DNA from: Euryodendron excelsum
Taxonomy: Eukaryota; Streptophyta; Magnoliopsida; Ericales; Pentaphylacaceae
DNA length: 64,000 nucleotides
NCBI GenBank assembly: GCA_033060915.1
Contig: CM065390.1
Coordinates: 21,489,501-21,553,500 of the forward strand
Reading direction: 5' to 3'
Position 1 is the stretch's first letter, and each line of letters opens with the position of its first letter. The position numbers and the translations under genes were made by a program. Under the pieces are notes generated by a model. That model saw nothing but the letters and a program-made list of their open reading frames with translations. It was not told where the DNA came from and made no database searches. This document shows, piece by piece, positions 22,029-32,639 of this stretch.

Positions 22029-25000
22029 TTATGAAAACTTTTTCACGATCCAATGAGCAAAAATTGACAGATCTCCCTGCTTGAACATACCTTGGTGGAT
22101 GTCGATGATGTAATGGATCAATATACTTGAGATGATACTGTTTCTAGTAAAATTGACCATCCTCAAGTATGATACTAATTGGTATTTAAAACGTGACATT
22201 GGAATCATTTGCAAATCTATTTTTGTTTTTTTGGGATAGGGGTGGATTTAAGTTTTTTGAGCATTGGAATAATTTTACTTCAGGAAATGGGCCAAATAGT
22301 CCACTAGGAAAGAAAAAGAAAAAAAAGTAAGAGGCGGGCTAGTGAGGTGACTAACATTGGTGCTCAATCACAATTATGCTAGCATTTCTCAACAAAAAAA
22401 TGTGCACAAGATAACAATTGTTGACAATCAGTTAGTGCAGTGCATTTTAATTGAGCACAAACTATAGTTGCCAAAAAGAAAAAAGAAAGCGAAAGCAAGA
22501 AACGATGTGGAAATCAGAAGTGTAAAAAGTGGTCTCAAAAAATTATGAGAAACGAGAAACTATATGTAATGTAAAATTAAAAAGGATGTTCATAAATATA
22601 TATATATATATATATACATTAAAATTCCTAAAAAAATCAATATAAAGTATTTGGAATACATTTATGATCAAGTAAAAATATTAATACTATACAATATGTA
22701 TAGTGTTGACAAAAAAAAAAAAATGTATTATTATTAAAGAATAAGATTTCAAAGCATGAAAAATTACTAAAAATATGATAAATGAGTTTCTAAGAAGTTT
22801 TCATGCTATTTCTTAAAGAGATTCTTACAAATTGTTTTAAATTATAGTAGAGTCTCGAAATAGTTTTTTAAAAGTTTTTCTTAGGATTTCATAAGAATTC
22901 CATCTCCGTATTGAATGTGAGTTTTCCATCTTCAAGAGGGTTTTTTTTTTTTTTTTTTAATGACTGAGACAAATTACACACTCTTTATCTCAACGATGTC
23001 TCACTCAACTCATGAGCTAAAATTTACCTTTCACAAATATCTGTGGCTTCAAGAATGTGTCACACATATCTCTTTTGTCATTAACATGGTTCAATGTAAG
23101 TATGATGTGTGTGCGAATAATACAAAAAAACGCTCCACTATGAAATCTGAAGTTGGAGTCAAATTCGTGTTTTGAATTCGTGATGTTTGGTTGCAAGAGA
23201 GCAACTATTTTCACATTTTAAATATGTAATGTTAGGTTATAATAGAGCAACCTGACTGATATGCCAAGATCCATGCTTTGTGACTTAAGCAAACAATATA
23301 TGTTTACATTATACTTGTATATATATATACATGTACATAGAATCTGTTTTCTGATAAAAGAAATGAAAATAGGGCAATTTAAAGGCAAAATGAAGGAAGC
23401 AAAATCAGAAGAAGAGAAGACCATGCCTTATCTTTCTTTGGGCTAAAAAAAAGAATTCCTCATGAAGATATGGGGGACAAAAGGAGCATGGCCCGTCCTA
23501 TTGATTGGGTTCTATTCCATGCCTTTTAAACCATATCGTAATTGAATCCTTTTTGTCTGTTGCCTAAAGTCAATTTGTCCAGTCTCTATACATTTGGATT
23601 CCTGGGTCCCCCATCTTTATATCGTGGTTGGTGAGGGCCCTTAACTGAGCAGTAGTCCTATCCGTATATATATATATATATATATATCTATCTTTGTGTG
23701 TGTTGTGTGTATGGATACATCTTAGAACTTTTGATAGATTAGCATGCCCTATGATCTCACATCATCTGGAGAGAGAGAGAAAGAGAGAGGTTGCACGTTA
23801 TACGTAGAAACTTACATCTATTTGATACATCGTGTGTTGAAGTTATACGAGTTAAAATTAAAAGTGAATAATATTATATCATAGAAATTTTGATCTATGA
23901 CTAAATGATATTAGAGTTAATTCTTAAAAGTTGTGCTATGGCTATTTCTTCACGAGGCATGGTTTATGAATTTTCACTGAAGTTTAGGTTTGATCTATTT
24001 TGCCATCTCTATGAATTTTACTTGAAGAAAATCTCATTTAGCCTCTCACATTTTTGAATTAAATGCTATGTTTGAAGTTTTTGAATTCGTCAAAGGAAAG
24101 GTAAACGAAAGGGAAATAAAATTACTTGTACATAATAATTTTTATGGATAATCAAACAAAAAACTAAAATTTTGACAAATACATTTAGTTATCTTCTTTT
24201 TTCTACACTAACAAAAAAGAGGAACAAAATATAACTTCTTTTACTTACGTATTTTTTCTCAAAAATTACCTTTCTCCGTAAAATTCAAGATTCAAGTTTT
24301 ATTACACTATGTTAATCTTTGTTTGATATTAAAATATAATTTTTTTTAGCAATACTGGCGATTTAATTTAGAGGTATCTTGATCAATTTAATTTTTTGAA
24401 TATAGGTTAACTGGACTATAGTAATTGGAATTGTGAAAAATAAAGGAATCTGGATGTCCTGCAAGTGCAGTGCCGACTTCAATAGATGCTTTCACCACTT
24501 GGATTAGAAAGCATAGTATGATAGTAGAGAGAGAGAGAGAGAGAGAAGAATTAGCAAAAGGTGACATGAGAATACCAATAAAAAAAACCCAGTTAATTAT
24601 AAGATAAATTTAATAATGTTTTAGTGCAATGGCATGAACTAATAAACTTGAGATACTGATAATACCCCCACCAAAAAAAGTTGTAAAGCCCTTGTCTGTT
24701 GTCTGTGGTAGAGAATTGAATCCAACATCTTCTCCATAAAAAAAGGGATCAGAAGATATCACTTTAGGGAAGATAAAGGGCTCAGCGGTTAGTTGGGGGT
24801 CGCTTGGAGTGGACTCCAGGGTTTCATCCTCATTTGACTATTAGGACTAGACAAAAAAAATATATATATATTATTTATACATGATATGATTATATGTACA
24901 CAATCTTATCTTTACTTGTAAAAAGATTATTTTCGACTTTTTATTATTATGAATTAAAAATTTTCTATTAAAGTTTTCTATCCATCAAGTCTAGAAGACT

Positions 25001-25854
25001 GCTCTTAGAGCATACATTATTGTTCATTCTTTCACAATGCATCGAGCCATTTCCTTGCTAGGTAAGTCACAAGATGATTTCGATAACTGTGTTCAAGATC
25101 TACCTAGTAAGAAGGACCATTAATTTTTTTTTTTCATAAAAGAGCCATTCCCAACCTCCCCCATGTGTTTCTTTTTTCTTTTTCTTTTTTTGTCGTGTGT
25201 GGACAAATATGTTCTTTTCTTTCTCTATCTATTGTTGTCTCTGTTTGCTTAGAGGTTTAATTAAAATTGTCTACTGGGATCGAGTACCATGTCTAAACAT
25301 GTCTGGACATGTCTTATTTCAAGTACGACTTACACTAGTGATCCTCATATTGACTTGTTGATAGCTGTGAAAAAAGAATAGAAAAGGAGACCATGAGGTA
25401 AGGAATTCATGAGTGGGGGATATATTATTAATCTTGTACGTATAGATTTATGCCTTCATTCACATTTCAATTTCTAGTCAGAATATATGGTAATATTCTG
25501 AAGGAAGGCTTTCTAAAAGAAATCAGAACAACCACTTTGTATAAGCATACATACATTTGGGAATTTTGAGTAATGAACAATGGCAATTTGGCCGTATATA
25601 TCAGTGTTTTTGGTATATCTTTTCTAGCGATCGATCAAGTATATTAAAATATTTTAGGCCCATCTTTATAGGTGTCGATATTCCAACTATATTTATACAT
25701 ATTAAAAACTGCTTAGTTAGACATCATACAATAGAATGAAGAATTTGCACTAATATTTTTATGTGTGTGGGCAGAATTGTTCCAATTCTGCTAAAATTAC
25801 CGTTTGACAATGTTAGAGATAATAATCACTATAGTAATAGTAATAGTAATAAAA

Positions 25855-25887
<33 letters not shown>

Positions 25888-26390
25888 GCAGGAAACATTT
25901 TTTCCCAGTTATAACTTGTCAATCTCAAACTAGAGTATTGAGGAGTTTCATAAAACTTGCAAGATCATTAAAAGTGAGTACTGGCCGATAGTGATTACTT
26001 GACCGGAGGCATTCCAAAACTTAATATAGCTGAAAGAGAAAATATCTCCAAATAAAGAGAATATAAATTAGTCTTGCACTGTTAGCTAGTGTGTAAGCCT
26101 ATACCTTGTTTTTGGCTTCTTCTTGTCTATTTACAGTATTCTCCCAGCTTTCTTGATTATGACCCGATCAATCAAGTTTGCTCCCCCCTCTAGGCGGTCA
26201 CGGGCCAATTCCCCTGTGGGTGGGGCATGCTCCTTGACTTGGGTAGTCCCAGCACACTCTCCCGCAAAGTGGGGTCATTCCTCAATCAACCAATTTGACG
26301 TTTCTTACGCCATGTGGCATTCTTTTGAAAAATGACTCTCTCAATCACTATTAATGTTAGAAGCCAAAATCATCATTTCAAGTTAGTTAA
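22029..26390. other. Intergenic DNA, no gene supported
   Basis: A/T-rich DNA with several microsatellites: TA at 22595-22616 and 23664-23688, GA at 23770-23790 and 24524-24546, and a TAT/ATT trinucleotide tract at 25854-25887. Short open frames have no domain or linked exon. Confidence 0.45.
25854..25887 (+). repeat. (TAT)n microsatellite
   Basis: About 11 uninterrupted trinucleotide units, preceded by a degenerate TAG/TAA run (25832-25850). Confidence 0.9.
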
Positions 26391-26394
26391 TTTT

Positions 26395-26470
26395 CATCGG
26401 CCGATTGGCCCAACTCATACCGAATTCAAGCTCCGAACCCTAAATTGGCCCAACTCATATTACTAGAAAG
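26395..26470 (+). promoter_or_regulatory. Ribosomal-gene-like promoter module (site II + telo box)
   Basis: GGCCCAACTCATA occurs twice (from about 26407 and 26446), and between them is CTCCGAACCCTAAATT. GGCCCA is the complement of a site II motif (TGGGCY) and ACCCTAA is a telo box; the pair is characteristic of plant ribosomal-protein and translation-related promoters. The block CATACCGAATTCAAGCTCCG followed by AACCCTAA is almost repeated 1.5 kb downstream at 27900-27925, immediately before the RPS17 leader. The downstream copy is likely the active one. This copy may be a duplicated or abandoned promoter. Confidence 0.5.
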
Positions 26471-27899
26471 TTGGTGAACAACATCCCAACTGCACATGGT
26501 TTGGGTCTGGGTTTGAGTTCAGAGCCCACTTATTAGTGGGTCAGAGTTTGTGGTCCTTTTTTTCCTTATTTTGTTTGGGTTAGGCTACACGAGGTGCAAC
26601 AAACGAAGAAGAAAATTTTTATTCTTATAGAATATTTATAAAGAAAAATTTACCAATGTGGCTGTTATTTTTCTGAAATTACAAAGCAAAGCAGTGGGTG
26701 TTTTAATTTGAAATGAAAGTAACACAAACAACAAATTGTTCTGTATAAAAATTATGTACAAAAATTTTATTTGTATATCATTAAAATCAATGAAGAAACC
26801 TCCTCCATCCAAACAAGAAGGGTATTCTAAATAAGAAGCCATACAATTCGTGATTGTAATAATAAAAGTTTTTTCAACAATTAAGTTTAGAAAGAATCAA
26901 TTGTGTAACCAAAATGACTGATTTATTCATAAAACTCATGAATGCATTTGTAAAAGTACATATATTTGTATACATTTTTCAAAAGTAATAGCATTAATGT
27001 ATTGATATTTCCATTTGTTTATAATTTAACCCTCATCATTTAATTGTTCACATAACCCATTAACAAAAATTTCTGGAGTCACCCTGGTAGTTGTTCATGG
27101 GTGTTTCATCTATCAGGCTTTTAAATTGTGAAGTTCTCATTACAATAATACATGGTAGATACCAAACAATATTGAAGCCACTTATACTCTGATGAGACAC
27201 TCTGTAATTAAAAAAAAAATACTCTGATAAATGCCTGGACACTTTATAATTAAAAAATAATAATTCACTTGCAATCAAACCAAGAATTGGGCACTTCGTA
27301 GTAAAAAATAAAACTAAAACAAAACAACCCACTTGTTAGATAACTTACTTATGCATGTGTTCCTTTTCATCCAAATGTAACTAAGAAACTACCATCACTG
27401 TATTTTAGTTGGGCGGTACAAGTATTTAAGCTCACCTGCTTCACTGTTTTTCTGGTACCCGAATTAGGTTATTCGTAATGGATGCTTGGATTTTGAATGT
27501 ACGAAGGAAAAGTAAATAAAGTGAGAATTTAAAGTTTCTTTTTTCTGTTTGATTGGATTTAGAAAAATGAACAGTATATTTTAACAAATTTAATTTTGTT
27601 TTATTATCCATAAATTAATAATTTTGTATAAATAATTTAATTCCCTTTATATTTTTTATGACAAATTTAAAATTCAAACACAACATAAATAATAATTATT
27701 AGATGAATAAATAAAAAATTATTCAATGTACTTGCAGTGTTAACGGGTCTCTCACATTTTAAGTGAGGTGTTTGAAAGGGGACTCACTATGGTTTGGTGC
27801 TTTGGAAAGTACTGAATAATTTTTCTATCTAGAACGTTGTTTTTACCAAAAGTGGCATATGCTCGTTGGCCAAAGGCCATAACAACTGTAGTCCTTCCC
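26471..27899. other. Intergenic DNA between the promoter-like module and RPS17
   Basis: A/T-rich DNA with no supported exon. Confidence 0.4.
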
Positions 27900-28042
27900 A
27901 TACCGAATTGAAGCTCGGAACCCTAATCACGCCCCCCTCTTTCTCTATATTTCTGCACTGGGCACTCCGATTATTAGCTGTCGCGGCTTCTTCTCGCCGT
28001 TTCGAGCTTTCTCTTTCAATCCTCATCACTTGGCACCTTCTA
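27900..28042 (+). promoter_or_regulatory. RPS17 telo box and 5' UTR exon
   Basis: AACCCTAATC (27919-27928, telo box) is followed by a pyrimidine-rich stretch CCCCCCTCTTTCTCTATATT that probably holds the start site, as in plant ribosomal-protein genes. The leader ends at a donor, CTTCTA|GTAAGT, at 28042/28043. Open frames crossing this exon are not coding. Confidence 0.6.
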
Positions 28043-29312
28043 GTAAGTTTCTATTACTCATACCCTACGTTTGTTTCCTGAGAAAATCGTATGTAACATT
28101 TGTGCTTCTGTCGTGTGGTGACTGTTGTTGTTGCATGTTCCTTATGGGTGAAATGAAATCTCACTTCCAAATAATGGCATTGCTACACTTCCGTTTCTTG
28201 TCTCATTTACATTTCCTCAGTAGCCAAACACAGAAGAAAGTTTCGGCTTCCATAAGATTAGAATTTCGGTTATTTTTTCTGGTGAGGTAGCATTAATTTA
28301 GTTTACCATCCAGTTTCTAGATCTTTTCTCTCGTATCACACACAAGCACACACTAGGCCAAGTGAGTTAAACATATAATTTGGCATATTGATGCACATGC
28401 ACAGACGTGTATAGACATATCCATATATATATATATATATATACATACACATACATGAATGCATGTTATGTATGCAAAACAGATGTATATATGCAGTATA
28501 GGTTCCGATGGTGAAATGTTTTGTTTGGTTGTTGAGAAAATGTTGGAAAAAGGAAGTTGGTTGTGGACCAGGGGTAAAATGTTCTGCGCTTCAAAGCCTT
28601 CTTTTATTTTCGTGGTAGTCAAGCGAAAACCAGCCTTGTGATTTCTGGATTTCATGTTATATGATATATATACACACATATAGTTGCACATATGAGTATG
28701 AGTAATTATATATGGACACGATATCTTTGCTGTAAAATCTGATGGAAGGATTCTGAGGAAGCAATGTACATGGCTACTTACAAAAAAAAATAAAGAAGTG
28801 AAAGCAATGTACGTGGGTCTTTTGAAATACTATATAGTATATATAAGCTTAACTATTACAAGTAGATGTATTGAAGCTCAGTTTAGTGGGTGTGCATTTT
28901 CTTTTCTTAGGTTCCACATAACAAAAACTCTTGGGATGCATTTAGAATCATGGATTTGAAAAAACTGATTTTAATTTTAATTATGCAAGGATTGTGCCTT
29001 AAATCGTATTTGATAACTCACATTTAGATATCAACAAGATAGTTTGAAGGATTTAGCAGAATTGTTGTGAGTGGATTTGGGTCTTGAATCTCACTCCTAT
29101 AATTAACTGTCCGTGTATTTGCAAATTTAAAGCCCAAATCCATTCATTTGGAATCCGTCTATCAAAATGCAGTCTTGATGGTTGGAATTCAATCTTCATT
29201 TCCTTTTATAATCTCTTTCCCAGCAGCCAAATGGAGTGTCATGTCATTTTGGTTATTTTTTTACCCTGTTGTCAACATTTTCTTTTACTTTTCTGTAGAG
29301 TTTATTATTCAG
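28043..29312 (+). other. 5' UTR intron of RPS17
   Basis: GTAAGT at 28043. The acceptor is either TTTCTGTAG (29298) or TTATTATTCAG (29312); the latter leaves GAGCTGCAAAC before the ATG. The intron contains TA/CA microsatellites (28423-28455 and 28666-28680) and no exon. 5' UTR introns are common in plant ribosomal-protein genes, where they often raise expression. Confidence 0.7.
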
Positions 29313-29323
29313 GAGCTGCAAAC

Positions 29324-29770
29324 ATGGGTCGTGTGCGCACCAAGACTGTGAAGAAGTCCTCCCGACAGGTGATTGAGAGGTATTACTCTAAGATGACCTT
29401 GGATTTCCACACAAACAAGAAGATCTTGGAGGAGGTTGCAATAATTCCCTCAAAGCGCCTTCGGAACAAGATTGCTGGGTTCTCCACCCATCTCATGAAG
29501 CGGATTCAGAAAGGCCCTGTTCGAGGAATCTCGTTGAAACTGCAAGAAGAAGAGCGTGAGCGGCGCATGGACTTTGTGCCTGACGAGTCTGCCATTAAAA
29601 CTGATATCATCGAGGTGGACAAGGAGACCCTTGACATGCTTTCTGCCCTTGGCATGGGTGACCTTCCTGGGGTTGTTAAGTCATCTGTTGAAACACAGGC
29701 TGTACCTAATGCTGCTCCTTTTGGTCGGGGTGGACCAGGCGGTGCCGGTGGATTTGGAAGGAGGTACTGA
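29324..29770 (+). CDS. RPS17: Cytosolic 40S ribosomal protein eS17
   Basis: A structural protein of the small cytosolic ribosomal subunit. The single coding exon encodes 148 residues, near the usual plant length of about 140. It begins [20 protein letters not shown] and contains [20 protein letters not shown] and [20 protein letters not shown], the most conserved parts of the eS17 family. The C-terminus is Gly/Arg-rich ([15 protein letters not shown]), as in other plants. The start is the ATG in GCAAACATGGG, right after the spliced leader; an upstream in-frame ATG at 29084 lies in the intron. Codon usage is GC-richer than the surroundings, fitting a highly expressed gene. CAT6/7 lies upstream, as in Arabidopsis. 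Identification is firm. Confidence 0.97.
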   Translation: MGRVRTKTVKKSSRQVIERYYSKMTLDFHTNKKILEEVAIIPSKRLRNKIAGFSTHLMKRIQKGPVRGISLKLQEEERERRMDFVPDESAIKTDIIEVDKETLDMLSALGMGDLPGVVKSSVETQAVPNAAPFGRGGPGGAGGFGRRY

Positions 29771-31327
29771 GGTTTTTAGTAGTTATGTGAACTGTTTTGA
29801 GTGCCAGGTTAGTCATTAGTGTAGTTCTTGGTTTTGCAGCAAGGCCAAGCCAGTTTTGGTATTGATTTGGAGTTTAATGTTTAATGAAGACAAAATATGA
29901 TAAAGCAGTTTGGTTGATAATAGAGTTCCTGATTCTTTTGACAAATTATTTAATTTTCTCCTACGATTTTACGATTGTTTGGCTTTTTCTGCATGATTGA
30001 TTTCAGTTATTGAACTTAAATGTCAGACTGAATGATATAGTTGAGTGTGAGAATATTGATGCTGTGAGTTGTAAATTACTTGTCTGACATAGATTATAGT
30101 CTATAGCATGCTATGGGTTCAATTTAGCCCATAATGCAATGTTGCGGCTTCCAAGATTTGCTTTTGTAATGCCAATTGTTATTCTTATTCAAAATATGTA
30201 TAGTGAAGTCATGACCTATAATTTTAGGAATTCAGACGCTTTTGCTAGAGATGTATGGTGAAAAAATCCGCTGGATTGCTTATTATTTTTGGTTGCTTTA
30301 AGAAAAATCATTCTTCGAGAGTGGTATGAACAATTGAGGTGCATGAATGTAAGGCTTTTTTTTTGCTTTTGTTTTTGGTTTTTTTTTTGTGGAGGCAAGC
30401 CTGTAGGAGGGAGAGGCTTATGGTGAGATACAACAGAAATAGTAATGGATTGGTTCTGGAAATGCTTTTTGTTTTCAGAGAATCCATTAAGTCCAGTGCA
30501 TAGGGCTATAGCATGAAGGAAAGGAAGCAGGGTATTTCAAACTAGGCTGAAACTTGAACAGTTGCTTTTTGCATAGGCTAGCAGGCCTTGTTAACATTGA
30601 GTTTGAGCTCTCTACTCAAAAGGGTTGGAGATACTCGTTTGAGCTACCGGAACTGTTTTTAACAGGCGGAATGTCTTCACGCCAATACCCACAGAATGAA
30701 CCTAATGCGAGGCAAGACAGGCATTTTCCATAAAGAAAGCCAAGGAAGCAGAGGGGTAAAGGAAGGACTTTCGAAAGAGAGACTCTTACAAGCCCCTGAT
30801 GAACACACCATCTAGATGTTGGCTAGCTCCCAAGGGAAAAGAGGAGCGAAAATATTTAGTTCTATATACTTTTTGAGTTTGTAGATAATTCAGGTTTTGA
30901 ATAAATATCCAAACTTGACTCCATTAGATCGCAGGAGTAGGCTTTTTACTTGGCAGAGTAAGAATTCCGCAAGAAGTTTTTCATTTGAGGTTGAATATTA
31001 TCCTCACAATGTATTGGGCATTGTGGCATGTTAAAAGGCATGAGCGGATAAAAGCCAAGCAATCACCCACAAACAGAGGGCCAAGAATTGAAAGTTGAAT
31101 TGTGGAGCTATTAGTAACCCATGGAAAACCTCCATTTCTGAAAAAATAGAGGATAAAAAGTACTACAAGTAATAACACTTTATCTAAAAACGCTATTAAT
31201 AATATTATTTTTCATAAATTACTGAATTAAGTTTAAAATTACTTTGTGCCAATATTAACTTAAAAAACTCTTGCGTAAACAACCCACAAAACGCTGTCTA
31301 CCCCTCCCCCATCTAAGATCTCTCTTT
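29771..31327. other. RPS17 3' UTR and intergenic DNA
   Basis: The first 150-200 bases are the likely 3' UTR (TTTAATGTTTAATGAAG near 29872-29888). The rest shows no gene and ends at the retrotransposon insertion site. Confidence 0.45.
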
Positions 31328-31332
31328 GTACT
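31328..31332. other. Target-site duplication, left copy (GTACT)
   Basis: GTACT directly precedes TGATGAAGCAG, the edge of the left LTR. The same five bases follow the right LTR at 42822-42826. A 5-bp duplication is standard for Ty3/gypsy integrases. Confidence 0.92.
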
Positions 31333-32155
31333 TGATGAAGCAGTAAGTTGGTTCCCAGGTTGGCAACGATCGGCTCCAATGTAATTTGAGAAGGAAAAAG
31401 AGTGAAGGGCACCGGTGTGATGCCTGCCAAGGGCACTCCGATGCCTAAGTTAGATTTTTGAAGAGATCAGCAGAGTTTTCTGATTAGGGTTTTCTATTTA
31501 CGTACCTCCTTGGGAAAAATGATCTTTTCTTTTATATTGGCAGGCATCCTCGTAGTCCTAGAGGGCCGTTGCATGCATGGAGAAGGCGGGAGACGGCTGT
31601 TTGTCCACGTGGTAGCCTGGCATTGGGGGTCCTGACTGGTGGCAGGGTAGTGGGAGGAGTGGTTGTCCAATCCTCAAGACGTGGCGCTCCCTTAGGCGTA
31701 TGTCAGGGTGAGTGGGGTGACTGCCTCCTACACGCGAAGTCTTGGAGACGGGAATACGTTATCATGATTAGGTTGTCCATGATGGCTTTCGCTGGCGTGA
31801 GAGGTGGGACGAATGACCAGTCCCATCTCGCTGGACCTGCTCAGGTGTGGCCCATTCGGTCGTGGTCAGCCAGGGACTGGCCGGTCATGACCTTCCTGAT
31901 CAAGCCCCGCCCAGTTGGGCCTCTCAGGGTCGATCCTCCTGTCGTGATGCTTTCTCCTGGTCGAGACGTTGAGGGTGTTCCTAGTCCGTCCCCATTAGTA
32001 GCCCTCCATTCCTCTGAGTACCTCGGGCGTGGGGTGTGGTCAGGGGAATTCGTGGTCAGCTCCTCGGTCCCCATCAGTAGCCCTCCATTCCTCTGAGTAC
32101 CCCGAGCGTAGGGTGTGGTCAGGGAAATTCGTGGTCAGCTCCTCGGTCCCCATCA
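31333..32155 (-). repeat. 3' LTR (left copy)
   Basis: 823 bp, from TGATGAAGCAG to CCCCATCA on the plus strand, so the ends are the inverted pair TGATG/CATCA. It has the same length as the right LTR. It includes CTTTTATA (minus-strand TATAAAAG) at 31530-31537. Its right end lies within a 79-bp tandem repeat. Confidence 0.92.
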
Positions 32156-32252
32156 GTAGCCTTCCATTCCTCTAAGTACCCCGAGCGTGGGGTGTGGTCA
32201 GGGGAATTCGTGGTCGGCCCCTCAGTCCCCCACAGTAGCCCTCCATTCCTGT
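31990..32252 (-). repeat. 79-bp tandem repeat straddling the 3' LTR edge
   Basis: Units begin at 31990, 32069 and 32148, with a partial one at 32227. Each starts CCCCAT(C/T)AGTAGCC and continues through CCATTCCTCTGAGTACC, GCGTGGGGTGTGGTC and AATTCGTGGTCAGCTCCTCG. The LTR edge (32155) falls just inside the third unit, so each unit contains both the purine-rich stretch (minus-strand AGAGGAATGGAGGG) and the first bases of the LTR. The right LTR has the first two units only. Confidence 0.85.
32156..32175 (-). other. Polypurine tract region of the retrotransposon
   Basis: Read on the minus strand, AGAGGAATGGAAGGCTAC directly precedes TGATGGGG, the first bases of the 3' LTR. It is purine-rich but imperfect; CTAC separates the purines from the LTR. 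It is the expected primer site for plus-strand DNA synthesis. Confidence 0.55.
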
Positions 32253-32303
32253 GTGGGATCCAAAGGGTGTCTCTGGGTTGGGAGGTGTCGCTTCGTGGGG
32301 GTG

Positions 32304-32317
32304 TGACGTATTTATAG
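32304..32317 (+). promoter_or_regulatory. Candidate promoter of the antisense gene
   Basis: TGACGT (32304-32309, bZIP-type core) overlaps TATTTATAG (32309-32317, TATA-like). The box lies about 320 bp before the first ATG of the antisense gene and outside the LTR. The transcript would start near 32345. This is a motif-only call. Confidence 0.4.
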
Positions 32318-32639
32318 CGCCGTAGGCGCATTTATGATAAGGCTGGCAAAGATTGAATGCGTCCATTGACATGTGGCCACGCGGCGCATGGTGATTAGTT
32401 GACGAAGGGTGACGCGACCCATGGGCTGCCAGCCGTTGGATCCATGGCTGGGTGGGGCGATCTGATCCGTTGATTTTGAAAAAGAGGGTTTTAACCTAGG
32501 CAATAGCAGTTTTGGCTTCCACGCTCCCATACTTGGCAGATTTTCGGACCGTTCCAGAGGTTTTCTTCATCGTCGTGGTTGGCCGTGTGGATTCGTGACC
32601 GTTGCGAAGATTCTTGTTGGGTTGGTAAGTGCTTTCGTT

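Noticed and set aside
31569..32096. 175-codon plus-strand frame
   Set aside because: Lies within the 3' LTR; the right LTR breaks the same frame, and LTRs of this type are not coding.
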